64,000 nucleotides of DNA from Nocardia shimofusensis NBRC 100134 (GCF_001613125.1 NZ_BDBT01000034.1:1-64000); one strand, 5' to 3'. Positions 42,455 through 51,240 are shown, counted from the first letter of the stretch. Notes: a model not told the origin generated them from the letters alone. Program-made: numbers and translations.

Positions 42455-44281
42455 GTGACAGACAACGACCACAATCCGACCTCTCCGCCCTGGCTCCAAG
42501 GCCATTCGGCGGACACGGCCGAGGCCTCCGCATCGCCGACGGCGCAGGGCGAACACGAGCAGGCGGGCCCCGATTCGGATTCCGCGGAGCGCGGCGACTT
42601 CTCGGCCGCGTCGCGTCCGGCCGACCCCGTCGAGCAGAGCGCTCCCGCGAACACCGGTGGTCACGCGGTCGCGCCCGGCCCCGACGCGCCCGCCCCCGAA
42701 CAGTTCGACGCCTACGGCAGTGGGCAATTCGCGCAGGCGACCGGCCCGGAGTCCGGCGGCTTCGCGCCTCCGCCGCCGGGAGCGCCCTACCCTGTTCCCG
42801 ATGCACACGCTGCCGCCCCGAACGGCGCGGCCCCGGACGGTAACGGCGATCCCATCTACAGCTGGGCTCCCCCGCCGCCGCCTTCCGCACCCATGCCGCC
42901 CCAGCAGGGTTTCGCGCCACCCGGTTTCGCCCCGGACACCGCCCCCGCCCCACCGTGGCAGAACGGGCCGCAGCAGTTCCAGCAACCACAGTTCGGACAG
43001 GCTCCCCAGCAGTTCGAGCAGCCCCCGCAGTTCGAGCAGCCACAGCAGCCGCAGCAATTCGACCCCGCCCAGCAGCAATTCGATCAGAACCAGCAGTTCG
43101 GCCTGCCCGGTCAGCCGCAGCCCCAGCCCGGACCGCCGCCGCTCGGTCAGCCGCAGCCCGGCCCGCCCCCGCAGCAGTTCGGGCAGCCCGACCAGTTCGG
43201 ACAGCAGCCCGGCGGACCCCAAAACGTGGGCCGGCCGCAACAATTCGGGCAGCCCGGCCAGTTCGGGCAGCAGCCCGCCGGACCGCAGGGTTACGGCCAG
43301 ATGCCCGCGCCCGGCAGTTCGGTCAACGACCTGAACCTGCTCAAGCGCGCCCGTCGCGCCCCGCGCAGCGGCTGGCGGCGCGCCATGCACAAGGCCTCCG
43401 GCGGCATGATCAATCCCGGTGAGTCCGCGGCCGACATCGTGCACCGCGATCTGGTCGAGCGCGTCAATCAGCCGGTGCGCGGCGACTATCGGATCGCGAT
43501 CCTGTCGCTCAAGGGCGGCGTCGGCAAGACCACCACCACCGTGGGCCTCGGCTCGACCTTCGCCTCGCTGCGCGGTGACCGGGTCATCGCCATCGACGCC
43601 AATCCCGACCTGGGCACCCTGGCCCACCGGGTGCCACGCCAGACCCGTTCCACGGTGCGCAATCTGCTCGAAGACCAACACATCTCGCGGTACTCGGACG
43701 TGCGCGCGCACACGTCGCAGGCGCCGAGCCGGCTGGAAGTGCTCGCCTCCGAACAAGATCCGGCGGTATCGGAGGCCTTCAGCGAGGCCGACTACCGCAA
43801 GGCCATCAACATCCTGCAGTCGTTCTACAACATCATCCTCACCGACTGCGGTACCGGTCTGATGCACTCGGCGATGGCGGGTGTACTCGACATGGCCAGC
43901 TCACTGGTGCTGGTGACCTCCCCGGCCATCGACGGCGCACGCAGCGCCTCGGCCACCCTGGACTGGCTCGAGCACCACGGCTACGGCAAGCTCGTCGAGC
44001 GAACCGTGGTGGTGGTCAACGCTTCCCGGCGCGGCGCTTCCACCGTCGACCTGGACCAGCTGCGCAAACTCTTCCTGGACCGCACCCGCGCGGTGCAGGT
44101 CGTCCCGTTCGACGACCACTTGGCCGAGGGCGCCGAGATCGACCTGGAACTGGTGAGCAAGCCGACCCGGCGCGCCCTGCTGGAGCTGGCCGCCATGGTG
44201 GCCGACGACTTCGGTTACACGGGTGCGCAGCACTATCAGCAGCAGCCCTACCAGTACCCCGGTCCGCCGCCGCAGCACTGA
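42455..44281 (+). CDS. EspI-like MinD/ParA ATPase with disordered Pro/Gln-rich N-terminus
   Basis: A 608-residue protein. Residues 1-285 are disordered and rich in Pro, Gln and Gly, with many QFGQP and QQFEQP-type repeats. A basic linker (LLKRARRAPRSGWRR...SGGMINPGES) leads to a MinD/ParA-like ATPase with Walker A KGGVGKTTT from Lys353 and IDANPDLGTLA. This architecture is that of EspI and related ESX-associated ATPases. No ESX genes are in the window, so it is an orphan here. GTG 42455 has GGGGGA 4-5 nt upstream. It may position secretion or cell-pole machinery; this is inference. Confidence 0.85.
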   Translation: MTDNDHNPTSPPWLQGHSADTAEASASPTAQGEHEQAGPDSDSAERGDFSAASRPADPVEQSAPANTGGHAVAPGPDAPAPEQFDAYGSGQFAQATGPESGGFAPPPPGAPYPVPDAHAAAPNGAAPDGNGDPIYSWAPPPPPSAPMPPQQGFAPPGFAPDTAPAPPWQNGPQQFQQPQFGQAPQQFEQPPQFEQPQQPQQFDPAQQQFDQNQQFGLPGQPQPQPGPPPLGQPQPGPPPQQFGQPDQFGQQPGGPQNVGRPQQFGQPGQFGQQPAGPQGYGQMPAPGSSVNDLNLLKRARRAPRSGWRRAMHKASGGMINPGESAADIVHRDLVERVNQPVRGDYRIAILSLKGGVGKTTTTVGLGSTFASLRGDRVIAIDANPDLGTLAHRVPRQTRSTVRNLLEDQHISRYSDVRAHTSQAPSRLEVLASEQDPAVSEAFSEADYRKAINILQSFYNIILTDCGTGLMHSAMAGVLDMASSLVLVTSPAIDGARSASATLDWLEHHGYGKLVERTVVVVNASRRGASTVDLDQLRKLFLDRTRAVQVVPFDDHLAEGAEIDLELVSKPTRRALLELAAMVADDFGYTGAQHYQQQPYQYPGPPPQH

Positions 44282-44405
44282 GCAGCATCGGCGACCGAGC
44301 GGTACCGCGGCCTCGCCGACGGATCGCCGCCGACAACGCGAGCGCGGACGTGCGTCGATGGCCCGATCCGGCGCCGCCGCCCGGCCGGGGACAGCGCCGG
44401 TGGGC

Positions 44406-45338
44406 TCACTCGGCGGTGATCCGGCGGGCCGCCCGCTCGAAGGCTGCGAGGACGGTCGCCACGGCGGGCTGTGTCTGCGCGCGTGGCCGCGTGACCAGGT
44501 CGTAGTGGCGGGCCGCCCGGACCCCGGACAGCCGCAGCACCACCAGCGCCGGATGCGTGACCGCGAACCGCGGCATCAACGCGACGCCGTACCCGACCGC
44601 GACCAGCGCCTCGATCGCCCGGAAGTCGTTGATGCGCTGTGCGATTCGCGGCTGAACCCCGGTGACGGTGGCGATGGATTCCAGAACATCGTCGACCGGG
44701 AAGCCGCCGCGGACGCTCAGCCAGCTCTCGTCGGCCAGCTCGGCCGGGGCGACCGCACGCTGACCGGCGAGCCGGTGGCCGGGCGCGACCACCACGTCGA
44801 TGGGTTCGCGCATGAGGAACCGGCTCGCGACCCGCGGCCCGGTCAACGGGCGGGAGCGTTCGTCGCGGTGGGTGAGCACGATGTCGTAATCGGCGAGCAG
44901 TCCCGGCACCTCGCCCGGCGGCACGTCCTCGTCTCGGGCGACGACATCGACCTCGCCGCCGGCCAGCGCGGGCAGGACCAGCGGCAGCAGCAGGGCCGCG
45001 CCGGAGGGGAACAACGCGACACGCACCCGGCCGCGCGGGGACTCCCGATAGCGCGCCATCTCGGCGACGGCCCGGTCCATCGCGGCGAGCACTTCATCGG
45101 CACGCACCACCAGGGCGTGACCGGCGTCGGTGAGCCGCACCCGCCTGCCGTCCGGTTCGAGCAGGCCGACGCCGGCCTCCCTGGCCAGCACCTTCAATTG
45201 CTGCGAGACCGCCGAGGATGTCATGGACAACGCGGCCGCAGCACCCGCCACGGTGCCCCGATCGGCGAACGCTCGCAACACCCGGAGCCGTTCCAGGGAC
45301 ATGCCCGGGGTAAGCCCCGCCACACCGTCGTCGGCCAC
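44406..45338 (-). CDS. LysR-family transcriptional regulator
   Basis: A 310-residue LysR regulator. The N-terminal HTH is LRVLRAFADRGTVAGAAAAL with SSAVSQQLKVLAREAG; the effector domain follows (RVRVALFPSGAALLLPLVL onward). It is divergent from an EamA transporter across an 90-bp AT-rich region and probably controls it. GTG 45338 has GGGAGGG 3 nt upstream; GTG 45350 and ATG 45302 are alternatives, the last giving the most typical LysR N-terminus. Confidence 0.85.
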   Translation of the reverse strand: MADDGVAGLTPGMSLERLRVLRAFADRGTVAGAAAALSMTSSAVSQQLKVLAREAGVGLLEPDGRRVRLTDAGHALVVRADEVLAAMDRAVAEMARYRESPRGRVRVALFPSGAALLLPLVLPALAGGEVDVVARDEDVPPGEVPGLLADYDIVLTHRDERSRPLTGPRVASRFLMREPIDVVVAPGHRLAGQRAVAPAELADESWLSVRGGFPVDDVLESIATVTGVQPRIAQRINDFRAIEALVAVGYGVALMPRFAVTHPALVVLRLSGVRAARHYDLVTRPRAQTQPAVATVLAAFERAARRITAE

Positions 45339-45350
45339 CGGCCCTCCCAC

Positions 45351-45430
45351 CTCATCAATAAAGCTCCGCTACATTATCTATCAATAATTATTCGATTGTT
45401 CTGATCAATCGCGCAGCCCACGATCACCGG
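45351..45430. promoter_or_regulatory. AT-rich LysR/EamA divergent control region
   Basis: Three ATCAAT copies, in CATCAATAA, TATCAATAATT and GATCAATCG, and the palindrome AATAATTATT cluster in about 55 bp. This fits LysR-type binding over divergent promoters. Confidence 0.5.
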
Positions 45431-46504
45431 GTGACCACTCGCGACCGCATGCTCGGCTCGGCCGTCGTCGTCCTCTGGGGCCTGAACTTCCTGGCCATCC
45501 GGGCGGGACTCGACCATTTCCCCGCCCTGTTCTTCGCCGCGCTGCGCTTCGCCGTGCTGGCGATCCCGGTGCTGATCTTCGTGCCCCGCCCACGGGTACC
45601 GCTGCGCTGGCTGCTGCTCTACGGCATCGGATTCGGCATCCTGCAGTTCGCCTTCCTGTTCACCGCCATGCGGACGGGGATGCCGACCGGCCTGGCCTCG
45701 CTGGTGTTGCAGACCTCCGCTCCGTTCACCGTGGTGCTCGGCGCGCTGCTGCTGCGCGAACGGCTGCGCCCGCGTCAGCTGATCGGCTTGGCGGTCGCCT
45801 CGGCGGGCATCGCGGTGATCGGTGCGGACCGGATGGGCGAGGCGGCGCTGCTGCCGATGCTGCTCACCCTGGCGGGCGGATTCGGCTGGGCGTTGGGCAA
45901 TATCGGCTCACGGCTGGCGACGACCGCCACGCCCGGGTCCGAGCCGCCGGTCAACCCGCTGTCTCTGACCCTGTGGATGACGGTGATACCCCCGGTGCCG
46001 CTGTTCGTCTTGTCGGCCATGACCGAGGGCCCGGCGACCGGCCTGCGCGCCCTGACCGATCTCGCCGCCCCGACCGGGCCCGCCGCCCTGCTCGGCCTCG
46101 CCTACCTGGTGACCCTCGGCACGGTCGGCGGCTCCGGGCTGTGGACATACCTGATGAGCCGCTATCCGGCGGGCACCGTCGCCCCGCTGTCGTTGCTGGT
46201 CCCGGTGGTGGGCATCGCCGCAGCCTGGCTGGTCCTCGACGAGACCCCCACCGCGGCACAGCTGGTCGGCGCGGCCGTGGTGATCGCGGGAGCTTTCGTC
46301 ACCGTGTCGGCCTCGGCGTCCCCGCCGGGGATGCGGCGCCCCGCACGACCGGAGGCCCGCGGTGACGAAAGTACCGAGGGGATGGGCGAAATCGCGCGCG
46401 TGACCGCGGTGCCCGGTAGTGTCGCCGACAGCGCGACGCCCGGGGGCTGCGATCCCGTGATCGGTGTCGGCGGTCGCGGGTCGCGACGGGGGCGGGTGGG
46501 ATAG
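45431..46504 (+). CDS. EamA-family (DMT) transporter
   Basis: A 357-residue drug/metabolite transporter with ten predicted helices in two EamA repeats, beginning GSAVVVLWGLNFLAIRAGLDHFP and later LAYLVTLGTVGGSGLWTYLM. DMT proteins of this kind often export amino acids or metabolites. The C-terminal ~55 residues are an unusual polar Gly/Arg-rich tail beyond the normal ~300-residue length. GTG 45431 starts the protein; no good ribosome binding site is seen. Divergent from the LysR gene. Confidence 0.85.
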   Translation: MTTRDRMLGSAVVVLWGLNFLAIRAGLDHFPALFFAALRFAVLAIPVLIFVPRPRVPLRWLLLYGIGFGILQFAFLFTAMRTGMPTGLASLVLQTSAPFTVVLGALLLRERLRPRQLIGLAVASAGIAVIGADRMGEAALLPMLLTLAGGFGWALGNIGSRLATTATPGSEPPVNPLSLTLWMTVIPPVPLFVLSAMTEGPATGLRALTDLAAPTGPAALLGLAYLVTLGTVGGSGLWTYLMSRYPAGTVAPLSLLVPVVGIAAAWLVLDETPTAAQLVGAAVVIAGAFVTVSASASPPGMRRPARPEARGDESTEGMGEIARVTAVPGSVADSATPGGCDPVIGVGGRGSRRGRVG

Positions 46505-46570
46505 CCCCTGGTCCGATCCCTACAGTGTGTGCGACGGTGCAGGTTGACGAGGCTGGGCAGCGAATTGCGA

Positions 46571-48325
46571 ATGGCGGATCAGCGGTGGGCCGTATCCCGG
46601 AGAACAGTTCTTCGCGGGGCGGCGGCGGTAGGCGCGATGACGGTGGGGGCGGGCTGGCGAGCCGGGTACTCCGCGGCGGCGGGCGGTAAACGGGTCGCGG
46701 TCCTCGGTGGCGGCGTCGCCGGGCTGACAGCGGCGCACGAGCTCGCCGAACGCGGTTTCGAGGTCACCGTCTACGAGCGCCGCGCGCTGGGCGGCAAGGC
46801 GCGCAGCATCCCGGTCCCCGGCAGCGCCACCGGCGGGCGGCCGGAGCTGCCCGGTGAGCACGGCTTCCGCTTCTTCCCCGGCTTCTACCAGCACATCCCC
46901 GACACCATGCGGCGGATCCCGTTCGGCTCGAACCCGGACGGGGTGTGGAACAACCTGGTCGCGGTGCCGGAGGCGCGATTCGCCCGACGCGACGGCGAGG
47001 ATTTCCGGGTCGCCCTGGATTTCGGCGCTCCCCCCGATCCGAGCAAGCCGGGCTTCTCCGAAACCCTGGGCGCCACACTGGCGACCGCGATGAAGATCAC
47101 TCCCGAGGAAGGACTGTTCTTCGCCAACCGGCTGCTGGTGTTCAACACCAGTTGCGACGCCCGGCGACTGCGGCAGTGGGAATACATGTCCTGGCTGGAT
47201 TTCGTGCGCGGCCACGAGCGCTCGCACGAATTCCGCGCTCTGCTCTCGCGCACCCTGACCAGCATCATGGTCGCGGCCAAGGACCACATGGCCAGCGTGC
47301 GCACCATCGGCACCATGGGCGAGCAGTTCCTCGGCAACCCGCTCGGCATCGGCAACGACGGCGCGCTGGACCGGGTGCTCAACGGCCACACCAATCTCAC
47401 CTGGATCGATCCGTGGACCGAGCACATGCGCGGGCTCGGCGTGCGCTTCGCCCTCGGCGCCGAGGTGCGCGGCCTCGAGGTCCGCGATCGGCGGGTCACC
47501 GGGGTGCGCATCATCGACGAGTCCGGTGTGGCCCGCACCATCGACGCTGATCACGTCGTGGTGGCGCTGGCCGCCGAACAGGCGCGCGAACTGTGGTCAC
47601 CGGAGGTGCTCGCGGTGCGCCCCGAACTCGAGGGCATGCACCGGCTGACCGTGGACTGGATGACCGGCATCCAGTACTACCTGCGCTCCAGCCCCGACAT
47701 CTCCCCCGGCCACACCGCCTACATCGACTCGCCGTGGTCGCTGACCTCGATCAGCCAGAACCACCTGTGGGCGCGCAAGCTGCCCGAATACGGCGACGGC
47801 ACCGTGCGCGACTGCCTGTCGGTGGACATCTCCGACTGGCACACCCCGGGCATCCTCTACGGCAAGCCCGCGATGGAGTGCACGCACGAGGAGATCGCCC
47901 GCGAGGTATGGGCCCAGATGAAGGCCCATCTGAACGATCGCGCCGAACTGCTGCGCGATGCGGACCTGCACTCCTGGTTCCTCGACCCGGCGATCGTCTG
48001 GCAGGCGCAGTCCGGCCGCAACACCAACGCCGACCCGCTGCTCATCAACACCGCCGGATCGTGGGACCTGCGCCCGGAACCGCACGGCGCGCTCGAAAAC
48101 CTGTTCCTGGCGGGAGATTACGTGCGCACCAATGTGGATCTGGCGACCATGGAAGGCGCCAACGAGTCCGCGCGCGCCGCCGTGAACGCCCTGCTCGAGA
48201 CGACCGGCTCGAACGCGCCGAGGTGCGCGATGTACACCCTGTACCGCGCCGCCGAGCTGGAACCGCTGCGCCGCATCGACGCCGACCGCTACGCCGCTGG
48301 CCTGCCCAACGCCCTGGACATCTGA
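46571..48325 (+). CDS. Tat-exported FAD-dependent oxidoreductase (phytoene-desaturase/HpnE-like)
   Basis: A 584-residue flavoprotein of the amine-oxidase/phytoene-desaturase superfamily. The N-terminus has a twin-arginine signal, SRRTVLRGAAAVGAMTVGAG, so it is probably exported folded. The FAD motif is VAVLGGGVAGLTAAHELAE with E at the strand end, followed by LGGKARS and GEHGFRFFPGFYQHIPD. Near the end FLAGDYVRTNVDLATMEGAN closes the FAD site. It resembles hydroxysqualene dehydroxylase-type enzymes, but the substrate is uncertain. ATG 46571 has no ribosome binding site; a TACAGT -10 at 46521-46526 would give a short leader. GTG 46529 is an alternative start. Confidence 0.82.
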   Translation: MADQRWAVSRRTVLRGAAAVGAMTVGAGWRAGYSAAAGGKRVAVLGGGVAGLTAAHELAERGFEVTVYERRALGGKARSIPVPGSATGGRPELPGEHGFRFFPGFYQHIPDTMRRIPFGSNPDGVWNNLVAVPEARFARRDGEDFRVALDFGAPPDPSKPGFSETLGATLATAMKITPEEGLFFANRLLVFNTSCDARRLRQWEYMSWLDFVRGHERSHEFRALLSRTLTSIMVAAKDHMASVRTIGTMGEQFLGNPLGIGNDGALDRVLNGHTNLTWIDPWTEHMRGLGVRFALGAEVRGLEVRDRRVTGVRIIDESGVARTIDADHVVVALAAEQARELWSPEVLAVRPELEGMHRLTVDWMTGIQYYLRSSPDISPGHTAYIDSPWSLTSISQNHLWARKLPEYGDGTVRDCLSVDISDWHTPGILYGKPAMECTHEEIAREVWAQMKAHLNDRAELLRDADLHSWFLDPAIVWQAQSGRNTNADPLLINTAGSWDLRPEPHGALENLFLAGDYVRTNVDLATMEGANESARAAVNALLETTGSNAPRCAMYTLYRAAELEPLRRIDADRYAAGLPNALDI

Positions 48326-48455
48326 GAAGACGCTCGCGGCAGGCCACGGGAAGCGCCGATCGCCGGCGCGCCGATGACCGGTGCGCACTGTCGTCCGCGG
48401 GACGCGATCGGCTCCGGGCGCCGACCCGGGACGCGCCCATCGCGCCGCTCACACA

Positions 48456-48461
48456 TACACT
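48456..48461 (+). promoter_or_regulatory. -10 element TACACT, leaderless promoter of murT
   Basis: TACACT lies at -13 to -8 from GTG 48469; no ribosome binding site is present. Confidence 0.55.
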
Positions 48462-48468
48462 CGCCTGC

Positions 48469-49701
48469 GTGGCGGACTTTTCGATACGCGGGCGGATCGC
48501 CCTGCGGGCCGCGGCGGCGGCGTCGTGGGCCTCGCGACGCGCCGGGCGCGGCAACGGCTCGATGATCGGCGGCCTGATCGCGCTGAAGATCGATCCGACG
48601 ATCATGGCCCAGCTCGGTCGCGGCCGCCGGACGGTGCTGATCACCGGCACCAACGGCAAGTCGACCACCACCAGGATGACCACCGCCGCGCTGAGCACGC
48701 TCGGCCCGGTCGCCACCCAGGCCGACGGCGCCAATATGGACGCGGGCATCGTCGCCGCGCTGAGTCAGCACCCCGGCGTGCCGCTGGCCGCCATCGAGGT
48801 GGACGAATTGCATCTCCCGCACGTCTCCGACGCGTTGAAACCCGCGGCGATCGTGCTGCTCAATCTCAGCCGCGACCAGCTCGACCGGGTCGGCGAGATC
48901 AACATGATCGAACGCAGGCTGCGCGCGGGCCTGACCCGGCACCCCGACGCGGTGGTCATCGCCAACTGCGACGACGTGCTGATGACCTCCATCGCCTACG
49001 ACCACCCGAACGTGATCTGGGTGGCCGCGGGCAGCGGCTGGGCGATGGACGCCACCAGTTGCCCGCGCAGTGGCGAGCCGATCATCTGGGAAGGCTCGCA
49101 CTGGCACAGCACGGGCACGGATTTTCAACGCCCCGAACCGGATTGGTCGCTGGAGGGCGAAGATCTGGTCGGCCCCGACAGCACCCGCTACCCGCTGCAC
49201 CTGGCCCTGCCGGGGCGGGCGAACCGCGGCAACGCGGCCCAGGCCGTCGCGGCGGCGGTGGCGCTCGGCGCCGAGCCCGCCAAGGCCGCGGTGGCGGCGG
49301 GCACCGTGCGCGAGATCGCGGGCCGCTACAAGACGGTGCAGGTCGGCGAGCATTCCGCCCGGCTGCTGTTGGCCAAGAACCCGGCAGGCTGGCAGGAGGC
49401 GCTGTCGATGATCGACCGCTCCGCGTCCGGGCTGGTCATCGCGGTGAACGGCCAGGTACCCGACGGCGAGGACCTGTCCTGGCTGTGGGACGTGCGCTTC
49501 GAGCACTTCGAGGATCTCGAGGTGGTCGCCGCGGGCGAACGCGCCACCGACCTCGCGGTCCGGCTCACCTACGCGGGCGTGCGGCACACCACGGTGGCGG
49601 ATCCGTTGCGCGCCATCGCCTCCTGCCCGCCGGGACAGGTCGAGGTACTGGCCAACTACACGGCCTTCCGCGACCTGAACCGGGATCTCGAGTCGCGGTG
49701 A
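48469..49701 (+). CDS. murT: lipid II isoglutaminyl synthase, MurT subunit
   Basis: A 410-residue Mur-ligase-like subunit that with GatD amidates the D-glutamate of lipid II. The ATP site is LITGTNGKSTTT (residues ~58-68), followed by the Mur central domain (LLNLSRDQLDRVGEINMIE) and the C-terminal DUF1727 domain. Most MurT proteins carry a Cys4 zinc ribbon inserted in the central domain; here it reads SCPRSGEPIIWEG and the remaining cysteines are missing, so zinc binding is doubtful. GTG 48469 overlaps no upstream gene. The stop overlaps a small ORF by GTGA. Matches Rv3712. Confidence 0.93.
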   Translation: MADFSIRGRIALRAAAAASWASRRAGRGNGSMIGGLIALKIDPTIMAQLGRGRRTVLITGTNGKSTTTRMTTAALSTLGPVATQADGANMDAGIVAALSQHPGVPLAAIEVDELHLPHVSDALKPAAIVLLNLSRDQLDRVGEINMIERRLRAGLTRHPDAVVIANCDDVLMTSIAYDHPNVIWVAAGSGWAMDATSCPRSGEPIIWEGSHWHSTGTDFQRPEPDWSLEGEDLVGPDSTRYPLHLALPGRANRGNAAQAVAAAVALGAEPAKAAVAAGTVREIAGRYKTVQVGEHSARLLLAKNPAGWQEALSMIDRSASGLVIAVNGQVPDGEDLSWLWDVRFEHFEDLEVVAAGERATDLAVRLTYAGVRHTTVADPLRAIASCPPGQVEVLANYTAFRDLNRDLESR

Positions 49702-49859
49702 GCACGCGCGCGACAGCCGACGGCACGGCGAGCAAGAGTAAGAGCGCCAAGAGCAAGAGCGCCAGGAGCAAGAGCGCTGTGCGCACGAGCAACGGCACTG
49801 TGCGCACGAGCAACGGCACTGTGCGCACCGCTGACAGCACTGTGGGGAACGAATCATGA
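49698..49859 (+). CDS. 53-residue repeat ORF coupled between murT and gatD
   Basis: GTG 49698 overlaps the murT stop (GTGA), and the TGA 49857-49859 overlaps the gatD start (ATGA). The 53 residues are made of three KSKSA-type units (15 bp each, 49734-49778) and three VRTSNGT-type units (21 bp each, 49779-49841), Ser/Lys/Arg/Thr-rich and without hydrophobic segments. It may be a translated spacer that couples the two subunits, a small basic protein, or accidental. Its exact 4-nt overlaps on both sides favour translation. Confidence 0.5.
   Translation: MSTRATADGTASKSKSAKSKSARSKSAVRTSNGTVRTSNGTVRTADSTVGNES
49734..49841 (+). repeat. two adjoining tandem repeats between murT and gatD
   Basis: Three 15-bp units (AAGAGCAAGAGCGCC type) are followed by three 21-bp units, of which the first two (49779-49799 and 49800-49820) are identical and the third diverges. 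Confidence 0.85.
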
Positions 49860-50566
49860 GCGAGTCGACGGTACGGATCGGGCTGGTGCTGCCCGACGTG
49901 ATGGGCACCTACGGCGACGGCGGCAACGCGCTCGTCCTGCGCCAGCGCCTGCGCATGCGGGGCCACGACGCCGAGATCGTGGAGATCAACCTCACCGACC
50001 CGGTCCCGGAATCACTGGACATCTACACCCTCGGCGGCGCCGAGGACTCCGCCCAGCGCCTGGCCACCCGCCACCTGCGCCAGTACCCCGGCCTGCAGCA
50101 GGCCGCCGCCAAGGGCGCCCCCGTGCTCGCCATCTGCGCGGCTATCCAGGTGCTCGGCAACTGGTACGAGACCTCCTCGGGCGAGCGCGTCGACGGCGTC
50201 GGCCTGCTCGACGTCACCACCTCCCCACAGGACAAGCGCGCCATCGGCGAGGTCGTCACCGCCCCCATCGTCCCCGGCCTGCGCGCTCCCCTCACCGGCT
50301 TCGAGAACCACCGCGGCGGCACCACTCTCGGCCCCGACGCCGAGGGCCTGGCCCGCGTCACCCGGGGTGTCGGCAACGGCGTCGGCGACGGCCTCGAAGG
50401 CGTCGTCCAGGGTTCGGTCTTCGGCACCTATATGCACGGCCCCGCCCTGGCCCGCAACCCCGAACTCGCCGACCTCCTCCTGGCCCGCGCGCTCGGCGTC
50501 GACTCCCTGTCTCCCCTCGACCTCCCCGAGGTCGAACAGCTGCGCCGCGAACGCCTCCGCGCCTGA
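49856..50566 (+). CDS. gatD: lipid II isoglutaminyl synthase, glutaminase subunit GatD
   Basis: A 236-residue CobB/CobQ-like glutamine amidotransferase that supplies ammonia to MurT. The nucleophile Cys94 lies in LAICAAIQVLG, Arg128 (QDKRAIGE) matches the glutamine-binding arginine of S. aureus GatD, and His194 (YMHGPALARN) completes the pair. The complex acts on lipid II at the inner face of the membrane and lowers peptidoglycan charge. ATG 49856 overlaps the repeat ORF stop. Matches Rv3713 (cobQ2). Confidence 0.95.
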   Translation: MSESTVRIGLVLPDVMGTYGDGGNALVLRQRLRMRGHDAEIVEINLTDPVPESLDIYTLGGAEDSAQRLATRHLRQYPGLQQAAAKGAPVLAICAAIQVLGNWYETSSGERVDGVGLLDVTTSPQDKRAIGEVVTAPIVPGLRAPLTGFENHRGGTTLGPDAEGLARVTRGVGNGVGDGLEGVVQGSVFGTYMHGPALARNPELADLLLARALGVDSLSPLDLPEVEQLRRERLRA

Positions 50567-50567
50567 A

Positions 50568-50942
50568 TCAGGGCGCGAGCAGCGAAACGTCGTACTTCTG
50601 ACACCAGGGGTCTGCGGTGACCAGCGTCAGACCCTCGCAGTTCGCCTGCGCGACCAGCATTCGGTCGAACGGGTCTCGATGAATGAGGGGCAGTCGTCCT
50701 GCCGCCACGGCATGATCGTGTCGGATCGGCAGTTCGACGAATCCGGCCGCTCGTATCCGCTCCAGCAGATCCTCGGGGCCGGCGAGTTTTCCCAGCGCTT
50801 GCTTTATCGCGATCTCCCAGAGTGTCACCGCGCTGAGGTGGACGTCGGGTTCGTGGTCCAGCCGGGCTTTCACCTCATCCGACAGCCGGGGTTCGGCCGC
50901 GAACCACCAAAGGACGACATGAGTGTCCAGCAGCAGGCTCAC
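50568..50942 (-). CDS. PIN-domain toxin (VapC-like)
   Basis: A 124-residue PIN ribonuclease of the PhdYeFM-partnered type. Acidic metal ligands are visible in LLLDTHVVLWW (Asp6), LWEIAIK (Glu), RDPFDRMLVAQA (Asp) and LVTAD. It should cleave RNA, commonly tRNA or rRNA, when the antitoxin is degraded. GTG 50942 overlaps the antitoxin stop (GTGA), the usual coupled arrangement. It ends 1 nt after the gatD stop on the opposite strand. Confidence 0.88.
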   Translation of the reverse strand: MSLLLDTHVVLWWFAAEPRLSDEVKARLDHEPDVHLSAVTLWEIAIKQALGKLAGPEDLLERIRAAGFVELPIRHDHAVAAGRLPLIHRDPFDRMLVAQANCEGLTLVTADPWCQKYDVSLLAP

Positions 50943-51211
50943 GAGGCGTGTCCGAAATCCGCCGCGATCTCCGCGTTGGTCTCCTCGGAGTCCCAATCGG
51001 AGTCGAGCACCAGTTGGCCGCGCAGCGACCCGCCGCCGAGGCGATCCACTGCGCGAACCAGCGGGACCACCTTGGCGACCGGATGGCCCGCACGGCTGAT
51101 GACGATCTCCTCACCGCGCTCGACCCGCTCCAGGATCCGCGACAGGTGAGTTTTGGCCTCATGGACGTTGAACTGTCGAGCGTCGTCGAACTGCTCAGCG
51201 GCACTGCTCAC
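50939..51211 (-). CDS. Phd/YefM-family antitoxin
   Basis: A 90-residue antitoxin. The N-terminal DNA-binding part is QFNVHEAKTHLSRILERVER, followed by GEEIVISRAGHPVAKVVPL, both typical of Phd/YefM. The C-terminal ~40 residues would bind and block the toxin. GTG 51211 is preceded by AAGGAGGTG 8 nt upstream, a near-perfect ribosome binding site, and by overlapping palindromes that may be its autoregulatory operator. Confidence 0.88.
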   Translation of the reverse strand: MSSAAEQFDDARQFNVHEAKTHLSRILERVERGEEIVISRAGHPVAKVVPLVRAVDRLGGGSLRGQLVLDSDWDSEETNAEIAADFGHAS

Positions 51212-51223
51212 GTGAACCACCTC

Positions 51224-51240
51224 CTTAGCTAAGAGCTTAG
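51224..51240. promoter_or_regulatory. overlapping palindromes upstream of the toxin-antitoxin operon
   Basis: CTTAGCTAAG (51224-51233) is a perfect palindrome, and CTAAG-AG-CTTAG (51229-51240) overlaps it. Their place just before the ribosome binding site fits antitoxin autoregulation. Confidence 0.55.
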
